The notes under the pieces: generated by a model
What the model was told of the DNA's origin: nothing
Database searches by the model: none
What the model saw: the letters and a program-made list of their open reading frames with translations, nothing else
Translations under genes and position numbers: made by a program
DNA from: Betaproteobacteria bacterium UBA5216
GTDB lineage: Bacteria; Pseudomonadota; Gammaproteobacteria; Burkholderiales; SG8-41
Direction: 5' to 3'
DNA length: 15,369 bases
Assembly (NCBI GenBank): GCA_002412495.1
Contig: DHVE01000028.1
Span: 1 to 15,369, forward strand
Part shown: in pieces, positions 15,071 through 15,369 of the stretch
How positions within the stretch are numbered: the first letter of the stretch is position 1
Layout: the number at the start of each line of letters is the position of its first letter

Positions 15071-15369
15071 GTGACCCACAACATCATTCTAGATCCCGCC
15101 GCCCCTTCCGGCACGGGCACGCAGCGCCCCTGGAAATCGCTCGATAGCCTGCAAGGCAAAGTCGTCGCTTTTATTGATAATTCCAAGCCCAACTTCAACC
15201 ACCTGGCGCAAGACCTGGGCGAGTTGCTGGTGAAACATCACGGCGTGGCGCGCGTGATTCACCATCGCAAGCGCGCGGCGTCGGTGCCCGCGCTGGAATC
15301 GGTTTATGCCGACATCGAAGCCAATGTCGATCTCGTGATCACCGGGTCCGGCGACTGAGGCTCCTGCAC
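15071..15369 (+). CDS. UGSC-family protein, probable selenoprotein; 5' part
   Basis: GTG at 15071 follows GAGGAG by 7 nt. The product has SLDSLQGKVVAFIDNSKPN (about 23-41), ELLVKHHGVARV and DLVITGSGD (87-95), the recognisable start of the UGSC family. In that family GSGD is followed by Sec-Gly-Ser-Cys or Cys-Gly-Ser-Cys. Here codon 96 is TGA (15356-15358) and the next codons are GGC TCC TGC, Gly-Ser-Cys, so the TGA is most likely selenocysteine and the frame continues past the window. A 95-residue protein stopping there would end before its active motif. A bacterial SECIS hairpin would be needed just 3' of the TGA, but only 11 nt of it are present. It follows two Bug genes, so it may act on an imported compound; its reaction is not established. 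Confidence 0.82.

Overview
This GC-rich, proteobacterial window looks betaproteobacterial, probably Burkholderiales-like. The evidence is a minus-strand tRNA-Tyr, tRNA-Gly, tRNA-Thr cluster (the order that normally precedes tuf in Betaproteobacteria), three Bug/TctC-type solute-binding proteins and a TctA/TctB permease pair. Genus and species cannot be named from the sequence alone.

Layout. 1-726: tRNA operon reading leftward from a near-consensus sigma70 promoter. 1114-3247 (+): tctB-tctA, membrane subunits of a tripartite tricarboxylate transporter without an adjacent tctC, closed by a strong hairpin terminator. 6629-3393 (-): a secreted methyltransferase-fold protein, a Bug protein, an alpha/beta-hydrolase-like protein that has lost its catalytic residues, and a hotdog thioesterase, probably one operon. 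6745-8991 (+): a FrsA/C-C-hydrolase-like alpha/beta hydrolase and an HpcH/HpaI aldolase, separated by a 158-bp nested inverted-repeat element. 13012-9013 (-): a CinA C-terminal amidohydrolase gene overlapping by ATGA with the first of four more secreted methyltransferase-fold genes in tandem. 13126-15369 (+): two tandem Bug genes in the same reading frame (the second without a signal peptide), then the 5' end of a UGSC-family gene.

Two things stand out. First, five paralogous class I methyltransferase-fold proteins with N-terminal export signals (four Sec-type, one lipoprotein) and a shared beta-rich C-terminal domain lie within 7 kb. A SAM-type fold outside the cytoplasm is unexpected, and the set looks like a locally expanded envelope system of unknown function. 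Second, the last open frame reaches TGA at 15356-15358 exactly where the UGSC family has selenocysteine, and the next codons read Gly-Ser-Cys. The TGA is therefore probably recoded, and the gene runs off the window.

Functionally, the transporter parts (TctAB, Bug proteins), aldolase, C-C-type hydrolase and thioesterase suggest uptake and breakdown of carboxylate compounds, but no substrate can be assigned.
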